Shown here piece by piece: positions 28,176 through 36,035 of a DNA stretch of 36,035 nucleotides (its first letter is position 1; the number at the start of each line of letters is the position of its first letter). Under the pieces are notes generated by a model, which was given only the letters and a program-made list of their open reading frames with translations, searched no databases and had not been told where the DNA came from. Source of the DNA: an uncultured Bacteroidota bacterium (lineage in GTDB: Bacteria > Bacteroidota > Bacteroidia > AKYH767-A > OLB10); NCBI GenBank assembly GCA_903847585.1, contig CAINEC010000143.1:1-36035 (forward strand). The letters run 5' to 3'. Both the position numbers and the translations under genes were made by a program.

Positions 28176-28883
28176 ATGAATAAAGAAGAAGCTAAAATCC
28201 GTCGTGCATTTTCCGAAAGAGATAAACAAGAAAGAAAATCACAAGACACCTGGCAGGTTTTTAAAATCATGGGTGAGTTTGTTGAAGGCTTTGAAAAGCT
28301 AGGACAACTTGGACCATGTGTGACCATTTTTGGATCGGCAAGAACAGCGCCTGACAGTAAGTATTACTTAATGGCAGAAGAAATTGCAAAGCTTCTCACG
28401 CAAGAGGGATACGGAATTATTACCGGTGGTGGACCAGGAATTATGGAAGCTGCCAACAAAGGAGCGCAAATGGCCAAGGGGACATCTGTTGGATTAAACA
28501 TCAAACTACCCTTTGAACAAACATGCAATCCATACATCGATCATGATAAAAACATTACATTCGATTACTTCTTTGTAAGAAAATTAATGTTCATGAAATA
28601 CGCTCAGGGATTCATCGCATTGCCTGGTGGATTCGGAACAATGGACGAGCTATTCGAATCGTTAACCCTTATTCAAACAGGGAAAATTGCTAAGTTCCCC
28701 ATCGTATTAGTTGGTAAAGAATATTGGAAAGGACTTCACGAATGGATCATTAATGTACTGATTGAAGAGAAGTATATTAGCCCTGATGACATCAACTTAA
28801 TCACCATTGTAGATACAGCAGCAGAAGCCGTTTCTGTTATAGATGCCTTCTATACGAAGTATATGCTAAAACCAAACTTTTAG
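28176..28883 (+). CDS. LOG family protein (lysine decarboxylase-like Rossmann fold, TIGR00730)
   Basis: 235 residues. The defining motifs are present: CVTIFGSAR near 48-56, the phosphate-binding GGGPGIMEA at 84-92 and PGGFGTMDE at 150-158. By family these enzymes hydrolyse nucleoside 5'-monophosphates (cytokinin riboside monophosphates in plants, AMP or related nucleotides in bacteria) to the free base and ribose 5-phosphate; the old name lysine decarboxylase is wrong. The first 40 residues are a charged helical extension compared with the shortest members. It lies 21 bases past the true end of uvrA, so it may be cotranscribed with it. The substrate is not determinable here. Confidence 0.92.
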   Translation: MNKEEAKIRRAFSERDKQERKSQDTWQVFKIMGEFVEGFEKLGQLGPCVTIFGSARTAPDSKYYLMAEEIAKLLTQEGYGIITGGGPGIMEAANKGAQMAKGTSVGLNIKLPFEQTCNPYIDHDKNITFDYFFVRKLMFMKYAQGFIALPGGFGTMDELFESLTLIQTGKIAKFPIVLVGKEYWKGLHEWIINVLIEEKYISPDDINLITIVDTAAEAVSVIDAFYTKYMLKPNF

Positions 28884-28995
28884 TGGTTTTGTAAGATTCT
28901 TCGATTTTTTCTCAAATTATAACCTCCCCTTTTTCGTTATTGCGTAACAAGTTCGAGCAATTTGTTGTAGAAAAGAAACTATTAAAAATTTCTTT
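28884..28995 (+). other. Leader region of the signalling operon
   Basis: 112 bases between the LOG gene and the histidine kinase. I looked for a TAnnTTTG box, a sigma-54 type GG/GC element and a hairpin terminator, and found none that is convincing. Confidence 0.4.
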
Positions 28996-30078
28996 ATGCA
29001 ATCGAACCAACTACAAGAATTACTGCAATCACAATTAGGAAGCGATATTATCAATCACCCCAATTTTTCAACATTAATTGATTCGTTAAATGAAAACTTC
29101 AACGAACTGAAAATTAAAAATGAATTATTAGAGCGTTCTAGTAATGCTTCGGTTGATGCATATAACAAATTACTTTTTATTAATAAGCAACTGAACAACG
29201 AGTTGAGTTTTATTAATGAAAAAACAAAAAACCTCTTATACACAATTTCAAAAGAAAAAGGAACATCGCCAGCTGAATATTCATCATTACAGCTAGATGA
29301 AACTTTTCAAATTTTACAAAACGAAATATACAAGAGGAAATCGCTTGAAGAAAAACATAAGCATAGCCTTGCAACATTAGAGAAAGCAAACAAAGAATTA
29401 GATCAGTTTGCTTATGTCGTTTCTCATGACTTAAAAGCTCCATTACGTGCGATTGCTTCTTTGGCAGACTGGATTGAAGAAGATACAAAAGATAAAATCT
29501 CCGACGATTCCAGAAGCAATTTAAATATGCTAAAAGGAAGAGTATTAAGAATGGAAGCATTAATTCACGGAATTCTTTCTTATGCTAAAGCAGGGAAAAT
29601 AAAATGCGAATCGAAAGTAATCGACTTAAACTATCTGTTAAATGAAATCATTGATAGTTTAAATCCTCCGAGCTTCTTCCAAATTCATATTCAGGAAAAC
29701 TTACCATCAATAGAAACAGAACAAACTAAATTATTTCAGGTGTTCAGCAATCTAATTAGCAACGCCATTAAATACAACGACAAAGTTGTTGGTAATGTTA
29801 AAGTATCATTCTATGAGAAAGAAGGTGTTTGCCAATTTTCTATAGAAGATAATGGACCTGGAATTGAAAAAGAATATCACAGCAGAGTATTTATGATCTT
29901 TCAAACATTATCTGCAAGAGATGAATTTGAAAGCACTGGAATAGGATTATCAATTGTCAAAAAAATTGTTGAAGAACAAGGTGGTAAAATCTGGATTGAA
30001 TCAGAGAAGAACAAATTCACTCGTTTCAATTTTTCATGGCCATCAAAAGTTATTATTAAAAAATCAATTGTAGTATGA
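28996..30078 (+). CDS. Soluble sensor histidine kinase
   Basis: 360 residues with no membrane span or signal, so cytoplasmic. Residues 1-130 are polar and helical, rich in E, K, L and N with coiled-coil character, and contain no sensor domain that I recognise. The HisKA dimerisation domain has the phosphoacceptor His144 in FAYVVSHDLKAPLRA, a form common in phytochrome-like kinases. The HATPase_c domain follows: N-box NLISNAIKYND, DNGPGIEKEYHSRVF and the G2 box GIGLSIVKKIVEEQGG. Its stop overlaps the ATG of a single-domain response regulator (ATGA), which is its probable partner, as for the phytochrome kinase and Rcp1 pairs. The signal sensed is unknown; a partner protein may bind the N-terminal helices. 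Confidence 0.93.
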   Translation: MQSNQLQELLQSQLGSDIINHPNFSTLIDSLNENFNELKIKNELLERSSNASVDAYNKLLFINKQLNNELSFINEKTKNLLYTISKEKGTSPAEYSSLQLDETFQILQNEIYKRKSLEEKHKHSLATLEKANKELDQFAYVVSHDLKAPLRAIASLADWIEEDTKDKISDDSRSNLNMLKGRVLRMEALIHGILSYAKAGKIKCESKVIDLNYLLNEIIDSLNPPSFFQIHIQENLPSIETEQTKLFQVFSNLISNAIKYNDKVVGNVKVSFYEKEGVCQFSIEDNGPGIEKEYHSRVFMIFQTLSARDEFESTGIGLSIVKKIVEEQGGKIWIESEKNKFTRFNFSWPSKVIIKKSIVV

Positions 30079-30524
30079 GTCCAATAGAAGAAAAATTATT
30101 AAACATCTTACTAGTAGAAGATGACAGTGTAGATGTGATGAATGTTCAAAGGGCATTTGTAAAAAATAATATTACTAATCCACTGCACATTGCATTTAAC
30201 GGTGTTGAAGCATTAAACATGTTGCGCGGAAGCAATGGTAAGCCAAAGCTTAATCCATCACCTCGCATCATTTTATTAGACATCAATATGCCTAAAATGA
30301 ACGGACTAGAATTCTTAAGAGAACTTCGTAATGATGAAGACCTTAAGAGTGTAAGTGTTTTTGTTATGACAACCAGCAATGATGATCAGGATAAAATTGA
30401 GGCATATAATTTAAATGTTGCGGGCTATATCTTAAAGCCATTATCATTTGAAAAATTTGTTAATGCTGTAGCTGTACTAAATAGCTATTGGAAACTTTGC
30501 GAGCAACCAATGCTAATGATGTAA
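30075..30524 (+). CDS. Single-domain response regulator (Rcp1-like receiver)
   Basis: 149 residues comprising one REC domain and nothing else. The acidic pocket is ED/D at 15-17 (LLVEDDSVD) with Asp69 in IILLDINMPKMNG as phosphoacceptor. The switch threonine is in VFVMTTS and the lysine in YILKPLS. The inserted loop before the phosphorylation site (NGKPKLNPSPR) is typical of Rcp1-type receivers paired with phytochrome-like kinases. With no output domain, it most likely passes phosphate on or acts by protein contact. It overlaps the kinase gene by 4 bp and is followed after 2 bp by the hybrid kinase, whose receivers and HPt could take part in the same relay. Confidence 0.93.
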   Translation: MSPIEEKLLNILLVEDDSVDVMNVQRAFVKNNITNPLHIAFNGVEALNMLRGSNGKPKLNPSPRIILLDINMPKMNGLEFLRELRNDEDLKSVSVFVMTTSNDDQDKIEAYNLNVAGYILKPLSFEKFVNAVAVLNSYWKLCEQPMLMM

Positions 30525-30526
30525 TT

Positions 30527-32851
30527 ATGGAACAGAAAACGCTTGACATTTTAATTGTTGATGACAACCAACAAGATTGTCTTTTTTTACAGAAGGTAAT
30601 TGAGTCCACTACTCTACCTACTCACGTTATTAGTGCGCATACCATTGCTGAAGCTATTGGATTATGTAACAATAATAATTTCGATTGTATATTTCTCGAT
30701 TACAATTTACCGCATTTAAATGGTCACGACTTCTTAACTGCTCATGCTTTAAAGCGCGGCAAAGGAAATATCATTGTTGTTTCTTCGGAAGAATCAGTTG
30801 AACTGGCGGTTGAATGCATGAAGCTTGGAGCTTGCGACTTTATCAATAAATCAAAAGTGAATAAATCAAGCATTGAGAATTGTTTGAATTACATCGTTAA
30901 ATTAAATAAGATTCAAACTTTTTCTGCTATAACAGAAAAATCACTTATCGAATCTGAATTACGACTAAACAATATCATTGGTAAGTCGCCAATCATTCTA
31001 TTTAATATAAACAACAACAAAGTAGTTACCTTATTCAAAGGGAAAGCAATTGAACGATTAAAAGTTAAAAATGAAAATATTATTGGTAGAAAACTCGATC
31101 AAGTCGCTGAATTAACACCAATTAAAGAAAACGATTATCAAGCAGCTTTTTCCGGAAACAATTTTCAGTTCACTGTAGAAGTAGAAAATAGTTTTTTCGA
31201 TGTGACATATATTCCTGTTTATAATGATGACAAATCTATCATTAATATGATGGGGGTTGCTATTGATGTAACAGATTATAAAAACAGCGAAGAAGAATTA
31301 AAAAACAAAATCCTTAAAACAGGACAATCTGCAAAAAGCAAAGAAGAATTCCTTGCGAATATTAGTCATGAAATCAGAACTCCTATTCATGGGATTATTA
31401 GCTTGTCGCAATTCTTAAACAGTACTGCTTTAAACAACGAACAAAATAAATACTTAGAGTTAATTCGTAAATCGGCAAATACTTTATTAGTAATTGTCAA
31501 TGATATTCTAGATTTGTCAAAAATCGATGCAGGTCATATGACCTTTGAAGAAATTGATTTCAACAGTAGAGATATTATTCAATCGAGTATTGCTGCCTTC
31601 ATTCCTAAATCGAATGAAAAGGGTATTTATATCAAAACGAATATCAATAATAATGTACCGGAATGCATCAAAGGTGATCCAGTACGATTGACACAAGTAG
31701 TTAATAATATACTAGGTAATGCTGTTAAGTTCACCAATCTTGGAGGCATTGACATTTCCGTAGATTGTTTTGATCGCACCAGCAAATATGTGATGTTAGA
31801 AATCCGCATCCGAGATACTGGTATTGGAATTCCTGCACATAAAATAAAAAGCATCTTCAACACCTTTAGTCAGGCTAGCCTTGATATCACTCGTAAATAC
31901 GGCGGTACCGGACTTGGTTTGAATATTACCAAGCAGCTCGTAGAGAAACAAAATGGAAGTATTTATGTGGACTCTGCTTTAGACAAAGGAACCTTATTTA
32001 CAATTAAAATTCCTTATCAAATTTCTGAAATCACTTCAGCACAAAAGGCAGATACAGCAAAAGTGGTAGATGGTATTCCGGATAAAATAAAAGTACTCGT
32101 AGCAGAAGATCATGACATCAATCGATTCATTATTGAAAAAATATTGAAGGACTGGAACTACGAATACGATTTTGCCATGAACGGAGAAGATGCGGTGGCT
32201 TATGCAAATAAAAAAGAATACGATCTCATATTAATGGATATTGAGATGCCAGATATCGATGGGTATAAGGCAACATCACTTATTAGAAATTCAGGTAGTT
32301 TAAATGCTAAAACGCCTATCATCGCTATCACAGGACATGCAATGAATGGTGAAAGAGAGAAATGTATTGCATCAGGGATGAATGAATATATCTCAAAACC
32401 ATTTAAAACTGTCGAATTACAACAACTTATTAAGAAACTCATCGTAGAAGTCACCAACGAATCAAATTTAAAGGAGGGTAATTTAATGCAAAGTACTACC
32501 GCAAATCGTTTTACAGATATGCACTTTCTAAAAGAGCTATCTGATAATAATGATCAATTTTACAAGGACTTCCTTATTATGTTCTTAACGAACACCCCAA
32601 TCGCAATTAATGCTATCAAAAATGCGTTTGTTACAAACGATTGGGAGAATTTGAAGCTGGCTGCACATAAAGTAAAGCCTTCATTTAACTATGTTGGACT
32701 AAAAGAATTGAATGCATTAGCAGCAAAAATTGAAGCTCAGGCGAAAGAAAAAAATCCAGACAATATTCCTGCGATGATTACTCGTATTGAAGAAGTCATG
32801 GCTTATGCTATTAAAGAACTAGAATCAGAACTAAACACAATCATCCATTAA
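30527..32851 (+). CDS. Hybrid histidine kinase REC-PAS-HisKA-HATPase-REC-HPt
   Basis: 774 residues from the ATG at 30527; an upstream start at 30488 would overlap the previous gene by 37 bp and add 13 residues before the receiver. Domain order: receiver 1 with Asp58 (FLDYNLPHLNG); a PAS-like region about 145-255; HisKA with His281 in FLANISHEIRTPIHG; HATPase_c with NILGNAVKFTN, RDTGIGIP and GGTGLGLNITKQLVE; receiver 2 with Asp571 (LILMDIEMPDIDG); and a C-terminal HPt with candidate His714 in LAAHKVKPSFNYVGL. There is no membrane span. An N-terminal receiver means it can be switched by phosphate from another protein, probably the adjacent single-domain regulator or kinase. Its HPt can deliver phosphate to the sigma-54-type regulator encoded next. 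Confidence 0.93.
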   Translation: MEQKTLDILIVDDNQQDCLFLQKVIESTTLPTHVISAHTIAEAIGLCNNNNFDCIFLDYNLPHLNGHDFLTAHALKRGKGNIIVVSSEESVELAVECMKLGACDFINKSKVNKSSIENCLNYIVKLNKIQTFSAITEKSLIESELRLNNIIGKSPIILFNINNNKVVTLFKGKAIERLKVKNENIIGRKLDQVAELTPIKENDYQAAFSGNNFQFTVEVENSFFDVTYIPVYNDDKSIINMMGVAIDVTDYKNSEEELKNKILKTGQSAKSKEEFLANISHEIRTPIHGIISLSQFLNSTALNNEQNKYLELIRKSANTLLVIVNDILDLSKIDAGHMTFEEIDFNSRDIIQSSIAAFIPKSNEKGIYIKTNINNNVPECIKGDPVRLTQVVNNILGNAVKFTNLGGIDISVDCFDRTSKYVMLEIRIRDTGIGIPAHKIKSIFNTFSQASLDITRKYGGTGLGLNITKQLVEKQNGSIYVDSALDKGTLFTIKIPYQISEITSAQKADTAKVVDGIPDKIKVLVAEDHDINRFIIEKILKDWNYEYDFAMNGEDAVAYANKKEYDLILMDIEMPDIDGYKATSLIRNSGSLNAKTPIIAITGHAMNGEREKCIASGMNEYISKPFKTVELQQLIKKLIVEVTNESNLKEGNLMQSTTANRFTDMHFLKELSDNNDQFYKDFLIMFLTNTPIAINAIKNAFVTNDWENLKLAAHKVKPSFNYVGLKELNALAAKIEAQAKEKNPDNIPAMITRIEEVMAYAIKELESELNTIIH

Positions 32852-32852
32852 A

Positions 32853-34025
32853 ATGAATACGAAGGTTTTTATCATTGAAGACGACCCTATAGTTACATCT
32901 GTAATTAAGCAATCATTAATTGTAAACGCTAACTGTGAAATTTTCACATTTGATAATGCACAAGATTCATTAAACAACTTACATCTGAATCCGGATATTG
33001 TGATTCTTGATTATAACCTACCAGATGAAGATGGTTTTTCTGTGATGGCAAAAATCAAATCCTATTCGCAAACAATACAAGTCATTATTTGCTCTGGACA
33101 AGAGAAAGCAGATGTTGTTTTAAAATGTTTGAATAACGGTGCTAACGGATATGTATTCAAAGATGAAATGATGATTGAATACATCAGAAAAAGTGTTAAT
33201 ACACTTGCTGAGAATTCAACATTAAGAAAAGAAGTAGAGTTATTAAAAGATCAAATTATTGATCGTAATAAATACTCGAATATCATTGGTAATAGTAAAG
33301 AAGTTTTAAAAGTTCTTCGCCTAATTCAAAAGGTAGAGAAGAATAATATGACGGTACTTGTTACTGGTCAGAGTGGAACTGGAAAAGAACTTGTTGCGAA
33401 AGCGCTTCACTACAATTCAAATCGTTCGAGAAAGCCATTTGTTATTGTAAACATGGGAGCTATTCCAACAGATCTTGTAGAGAGTGAATTATTCGGACAT
33501 GAAAAAGGCGCATTTACTGATGCGAGAGAAAAACGAATTGGAAAATTTGAAGAGGCAGATGGCGGAACAATCTTCCTGGATGAAATTGGAGAGATGGACT
33601 TAAGTCTACAATCAAAATTACTTCGTGTATTACAGGAAAAAGAAGTCACTCGTATTGGAAGCAATAAGATTATGAAACTTGATTTTCGTTTGATTGCTGC
33701 AACCAATAAAAACATGTTGCAAGAAGTGAAAGAAGGACGATTCAGAGAAGATTTGTTTTATCGACTACAAGGATTTTTAATTCACCTACCTCCTTTAAAA
33801 GAAAGAGGCGATGATATTATTTTATTAGGTAAAAGTTTCTTGAATGATTTCTGCAAGGAAAACAGAATGCCACAAGTGACCTTATCAAAAGATGCTTGTG
33901 CCTTTATGTTGGATTATGATTGGCCAGGAAATATTCGTGAATTGAAAGCGGTAATTGAAAGAGCTGCGTTAATGGCAGAAGATAATATTATCACAGTTGA
34001 AGATTTAACATTTGTAAGCGCTTAA
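32853..34025 (+). CDS. NtrC-like response regulator (REC + sigma-54 AAA+) without a DNA-binding domain
   Basis: 390 residues. The receiver holds Asp53 in IVILDYNLPDEDG. A linker of about 25 residues (110-140) looks like a coiled coil, then the AAA+ domain: Walker A GQSGTGKE at 172-179, the sigma-54 contact loop GAFTDA at 219-224 (canonical GAFTGA), Walker B IFLDE at 240-244, and arginines in GRFREDLFYRL at 296-305. It ends at VEDLTFVSA just after the C-terminal helical subdomain. The Fis-type HTH that normally completes NtrC proteins (total about 440-480 residues) is absent, and no HTH lies downstream in any frame near the stop. It may work from solution on sigma-54 holoenzyme without an enhancer site, or no longer activate transcription. 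It starts one base after the hybrid kinase stop. Confidence 0.92.
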   Translation: MNTKVFIIEDDPIVTSVIKQSLIVNANCEIFTFDNAQDSLNNLHLNPDIVILDYNLPDEDGFSVMAKIKSYSQTIQVIICSGQEKADVVLKCLNNGANGYVFKDEMMIEYIRKSVNTLAENSTLRKEVELLKDQIIDRNKYSNIIGNSKEVLKVLRLIQKVEKNNMTVLVTGQSGTGKELVAKALHYNSNRSRKPFVIVNMGAIPTDLVESELFGHEKGAFTDAREKRIGKFEEADGGTIFLDEIGEMDLSLQSKLLRVLQEKEVTRIGSNKIMKLDFRLIAATNKNMLQEVKEGRFREDLFYRLQGFLIHLPPLKERGDDIILLGKSFLNDFCKENRMPQVTLSKDACAFMLDYDWPGNIRELKAVIERAALMAEDNIITVEDLTFVSA

Positions 34026-34027
34026 TT

Positions 34028-35131
34028 ATGAAACTCAGAAATAGGCAACGGCAGAATTTACGAACGAGACAAATTGTTCGTTATATCTCCTATTTCACAT
34101 TAGCCATAGGTATCTTACGAATTATCGTGATGGCTACCAATTATTTTTTATCTACCAATGACTCTCATGGTAAAAATCCAAAGATTATTGAAAATGATAT
34201 CATCAATAACGGTGAGGTAATTACGAACTTAACATGGGAAGAAAAGGACAAGGATCAATCCATTTCATTTGAAGATATTCAAAGCATTTCAAAAGATGCA
34301 CATTTTGCTACAATACAAAATGGATTCAGTGGATTATCTGCAGGAAAGAATGGGAATGATTTATCAATCGTTTTAAAAGACAATGACTATTTAAATGCGG
34401 ATGGACTTGATTTCTCACTCGACTTTAACAAACTAGAATCAGATGGTCAGTTTTTTAGTCGCGGAAAAGAATTTGAATTCGGATTTGATAAAAATGGAAT
34501 TAAAATCAACTATACGCTGACTGGTCCGAATGGGAAAAGTTATGTTGTAAAAGAAGATATCGCCTACGAGTTGACTGACAATACAATTTATAACTGTCGC
34601 TTTTTATTTACTCCACAAACAGGCAAAGGAGAAGTATTTATCAATAAAATATTAATCTGGTCTAATCAAGCGGCACCTAATTGCCGACTGACATGGAATG
34701 GCAAGACGAATCTTGTTATTGGAAATAAAATAAATGGTAACGAAACCGATAAGCCAGTTATCAATAATATCATCATCAAGAAAACTGGCAAATCGAATTT
34801 ATCGCCTATGGACTTATTAGGCTTTACTGCTGATTTGCAAGGAAAAGAAGTGGCGATACAATGGTACACGGCAAAAGAAAACGGAACCGATTATTTCAAA
34901 ATAGAGAGAAGTTTTGATACCAAAGAATATAAAGAAGTTGGTAGAATTAAAGCAGCAGGCTTATCAACGGGATTAAAAACTTATACGCTGATTGATTCAA
35001 ATCCTAATCCCGGAGTGAATTATTACCGCATCGGTTTAAATAATAATACGAGCAAATCAGTTTGGTTGCCTGTTATTGCCATTCGAATAAAGCCGGGAGT
35101 TTTACAGCAAAATAGCTCTAGTTCAAATTAA
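34028..35131 (+). CDS. Membrane-anchored protein with a jelly-roll-like and an FN3-like domain
   Basis: 367 residues, no named function. A strongly basic N-terminus (KLRNRQRQNLRTRQ) precedes one membrane helix at about 17-41, so the rest should face the periplasm. Residues about 60-250 are beta-rich and resemble a LamG/concanavalin-like sandwich (NADGLDFSLDFNK, EFEFGFDKNGIKI, FTPQTGKGEVFINKILI). Residues about 265-350 match the short FN3-like module common in Bacteroidota surface proteins (VAIQWYTAKENGTDYFKIER, ending YYRIG). There is no T9SS tail. It begins 2 bp after the NtrC-like gene and ends before a strong terminator, so it belongs to the signalling operon and may be its periplasmic sensor or output. 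That role is inferred from position only. Confidence 0.75.
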   Translation: MKLRNRQRQNLRTRQIVRYISYFTLAIGILRIIVMATNYFLSTNDSHGKNPKIIENDIINNGEVITNLTWEEKDKDQSISFEDIQSISKDAHFATIQNGFSGLSAGKNGNDLSIVLKDNDYLNADGLDFSLDFNKLESDGQFFSRGKEFEFGFDKNGIKINYTLTGPNGKSYVVKEDIAYELTDNTIYNCRFLFTPQTGKGEVFINKILIWSNQAAPNCRLTWNGKTNLVIGNKINGNETDKPVINNIIIKKTGKSNLSPMDLLGFTADLQGKEVAIQWYTAKENGTDYFKIERSFDTKEYKEVGRIKAAGLSTGLKTYTLIDSNPNPGVNYYRIGLNNNTSKSVWLPVIAIRIKPGVLQQNSSSSN

Positions 35132-35156
35132 TTAGACATATCTATCATAATTTATC

Positions 35157-35187
35157 AATCCTTTGAGTAAAATTCAAAGGATTTTTT
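35157..35187 (+). terminator. Rho-independent terminator closing the signalling operon
   Basis: A perfect 10-bp inverted repeat, AATCCTTTGA and TCAAAGGATT, with a 7-base loop (GTAAAAT), runs into six T residues. It lies 26 bases after the stop of the membrane-anchored protein and 25 bases before mscL. Confidence 0.93.
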
Positions 35188-35212
35188 ATTTTTATAAGAT
35201 ATTAAAAGAACT

Positions 35213-35644
35213 ATGGCTATACTAGATGAATTCAAAGCATTCGCTTTAAAAGGCAACCTTATTGATTTTGCAGTAGGTGTTGTTGTTGGTGGTGGATTTA
35301 CAAAAATCACCTCCACCTTTATTGATGGAATTGTAATGCCTCTTATCGGAAAAATTGTTGGAGGCCAAGATTTTTCTGAGCTGAAATATAAAATTCAAGA
35401 TGGTTCGAAAGACGTGTTGGATGCATCAGGAAATATAATAACGAAAGCTGTCCCGGAAGTTTACATCCGCTACGGTGAATTTATGAGTGCAGTCATCGAC
35501 TTTTTCATGGTTGCCTTAGTAATGTTTTTTGTGGTGAAAGCAATGAATAAACTACGTAAGAAAGCGGAGGAAGAAACTGTAGTTGCAAAACCAAATCAAG
35601 AAATACTATTAGAAGAAATTAGAGACCTACTTAAAAACAAATAA
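35213..35644 (+). CDS. mscL: Large-conductance mechanosensitive channel MscL
   Basis: 143 residues. MAILDEFKAFALKGNLIDFAVGVVVGGGFTKI is the family N-terminus with the first membrane helix; the second helix is AVIDFFMVALVMFFVVKAMN at about 93-112. The cytoplasmic helix bundle at the end (LLEEIRDLLKNK) is also typical. MscL forms a homopentamer in the inner membrane that opens under high membrane tension and releases solutes in osmotic downshock. The periplasmic loop is normal in length. It follows a strong terminator, so it should have its own promoter. The AT-rich TATTTTTA at 35188-35195 is one base off the -7 consensus. Confidence 0.96.
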   Translation: MAILDEFKAFALKGNLIDFAVGVVVGGGFTKITSTFIDGIVMPLIGKIVGGQDFSELKYKIQDGSKDVLDASGNIITKAVPEVYIRYGEFMSAVIDFFMVALVMFFVVKAMNKLRKKAEEETVVAKPNQEILLEEIRDLLKNK

Positions 35645-35645
35645 C

Positions 35646-36035
35646 ATGAATAAATACTTTACACTACTGACCTTTTTCGTGCTTTCTGCACTATCAGGTA
35701 TTTGTCAAACTGCTAACGATACCATCTGGAAAAAAGGACTATTTGTATCTGCTAATATTAATCAGGTAAGTTTTTCTAACTGGGCTGCTGGAGGAGAAAA
35801 CTCGGTGGCTATCAACGGATTTTTAAATAGCTATGCGAATTATAAAAAAGACAATGTTATTTGGGATAACAATCTTGATTTATCATATGGATTAAACCAA
35901 ATTGGCGATGAGGATTTAAAAAAGAATGAAGACAGAATTGAATACACTGGAAAGCTAGGATATGCTATTAAAAATAGTAAGAAATGGTATTATACTGCCT
36001 TGTTAAATGTGAAAACACAATTTGCTAACGGTTAC
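35646..36035 (+). CDS. DUF3078 family exported protein (3' end outside window)
   Basis: 130 residues are visible, open to the window edge. An N-terminal signal peptide (MNKYFTLLTFFVLSALSGIC, cleavage near QT) is followed by WKKGLFVSANINQVSFSNWAAGGENS, the characteristic opening of the Bacteroidota family DUF3078, and alternating strands with aromatic ends typical of an outer-membrane beta-barrel. The family function is unknown; the location is probably the outer membrane. It starts one base after the mscL stop, so the two may be cotranscribed. Confidence 0.85.
   Translation, partial: MNKYFTLLTFFVLSALSGICQTANDTIWKKGLFVSANINQVSFSNWAAGGENSVAINGFLNSYANYKKDNVIWDNNLDLSYGLNQIGDEDLKKNEDRIEYTGKLGYAIKNSKKWYYTALLNVKTQFANGY

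Noticed and set aside
28884-28995. Sigma-54 promoter ahead of the signalling operon
   Set aside because: No GG and GC pair with the right 10-base spacing and context was found; the TTGCG at about 28942 stands alone.
29213-29560. 115-residue open frame antisense to the histidine kinase
   Set aside because: The opposite strand encodes an intact kinase with its phosphoacceptor motif; the reverse product is a leucine-rich shadow.

Overview
The window is AT-rich DNA from a member of the Bacteroidota (Bacteroidetes), probably a Flavobacteriales- or Sphingobacteriales-like lineage. The evidence is a type IX secretion (T9SS) C-terminal sorting domain at the left edge, a giant PKD-repeat surface protein, DUF4783 and DUF3078 family proteins, almost no Shine-Dalgarno motifs, and several TAnnTTTG-type -7 boxes. 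There are no tRNA or rRNA genes, no insertion sequences and no CRISPR array, and no gene-free stretch exceeds 300 bases.

Layout. (1) Positions 1-555: 3' end of a T9SS-exported protein. (2) 557-16539: a surface-polysaccharide (O-antigen or exopolysaccharide) cluster. A tightly packed leftward operon (9396 down to 557) encodes a SAM methyltransferase, a Wzx-type flippase, a hexapeptide-repeat acyltransferase, an AsnB-type amidotransferase and four glycosyltransferases (two GT4, two GT2). A divergent rightward set (9499-13841) encodes a polyprenyl-phosphate GT2, a GT39-like membrane glycosyltransferase and a second AsnB. These are followed by a leftward polytopic membrane protein (a possible polymerase or ligase) and a rightward GT4. 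(3) 16542-19377: rlmH, DUF4783, nadC and a YihY/BrkB membrane protein. (4) 19355-25120: a 1921-residue protein with about 19 PKD repeats and FN3-like modules, which stops inside an FN3 module with no sorting domain. (5) 25302-28883: uvrA, interrupted by an in-frame TAA 35 codons before its natural end, then a LOG-family gene. (6) 28996-35131: a signalling operon with a soluble histidine kinase, a single-domain receiver, a REC-PAS-HisKA-HATPase-REC-HPt hybrid kinase, a sigma-54-type response regulator lacking a DNA-binding domain, and a membrane-anchored jelly-roll-like protein. (7) 35213-end: mscL and the start of a DUF3078 protein.

How they work together. The polysaccharide genes supply most steps of a Wzx/Wzy-like pathway: sugar transfer, acyl and amide decoration, methylation, and flipping. 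No initiating phosphoglycosyltransferase and no certain Wzy are visible, so the cluster is either incomplete here or completed elsewhere. The signalling genes are back to back and hold every part of a multistep His-Asp relay (kinase, receivers, HPt, AAA+ output), so they probably form one pathway.

The most notable observations are the nonsense codon in uvrA with an intact reading frame behind it, the missing end of the giant PKD protein where it runs into the yihY-family gene, and the relay whose output regulator has no HTH domain and a GAFTDA loop.
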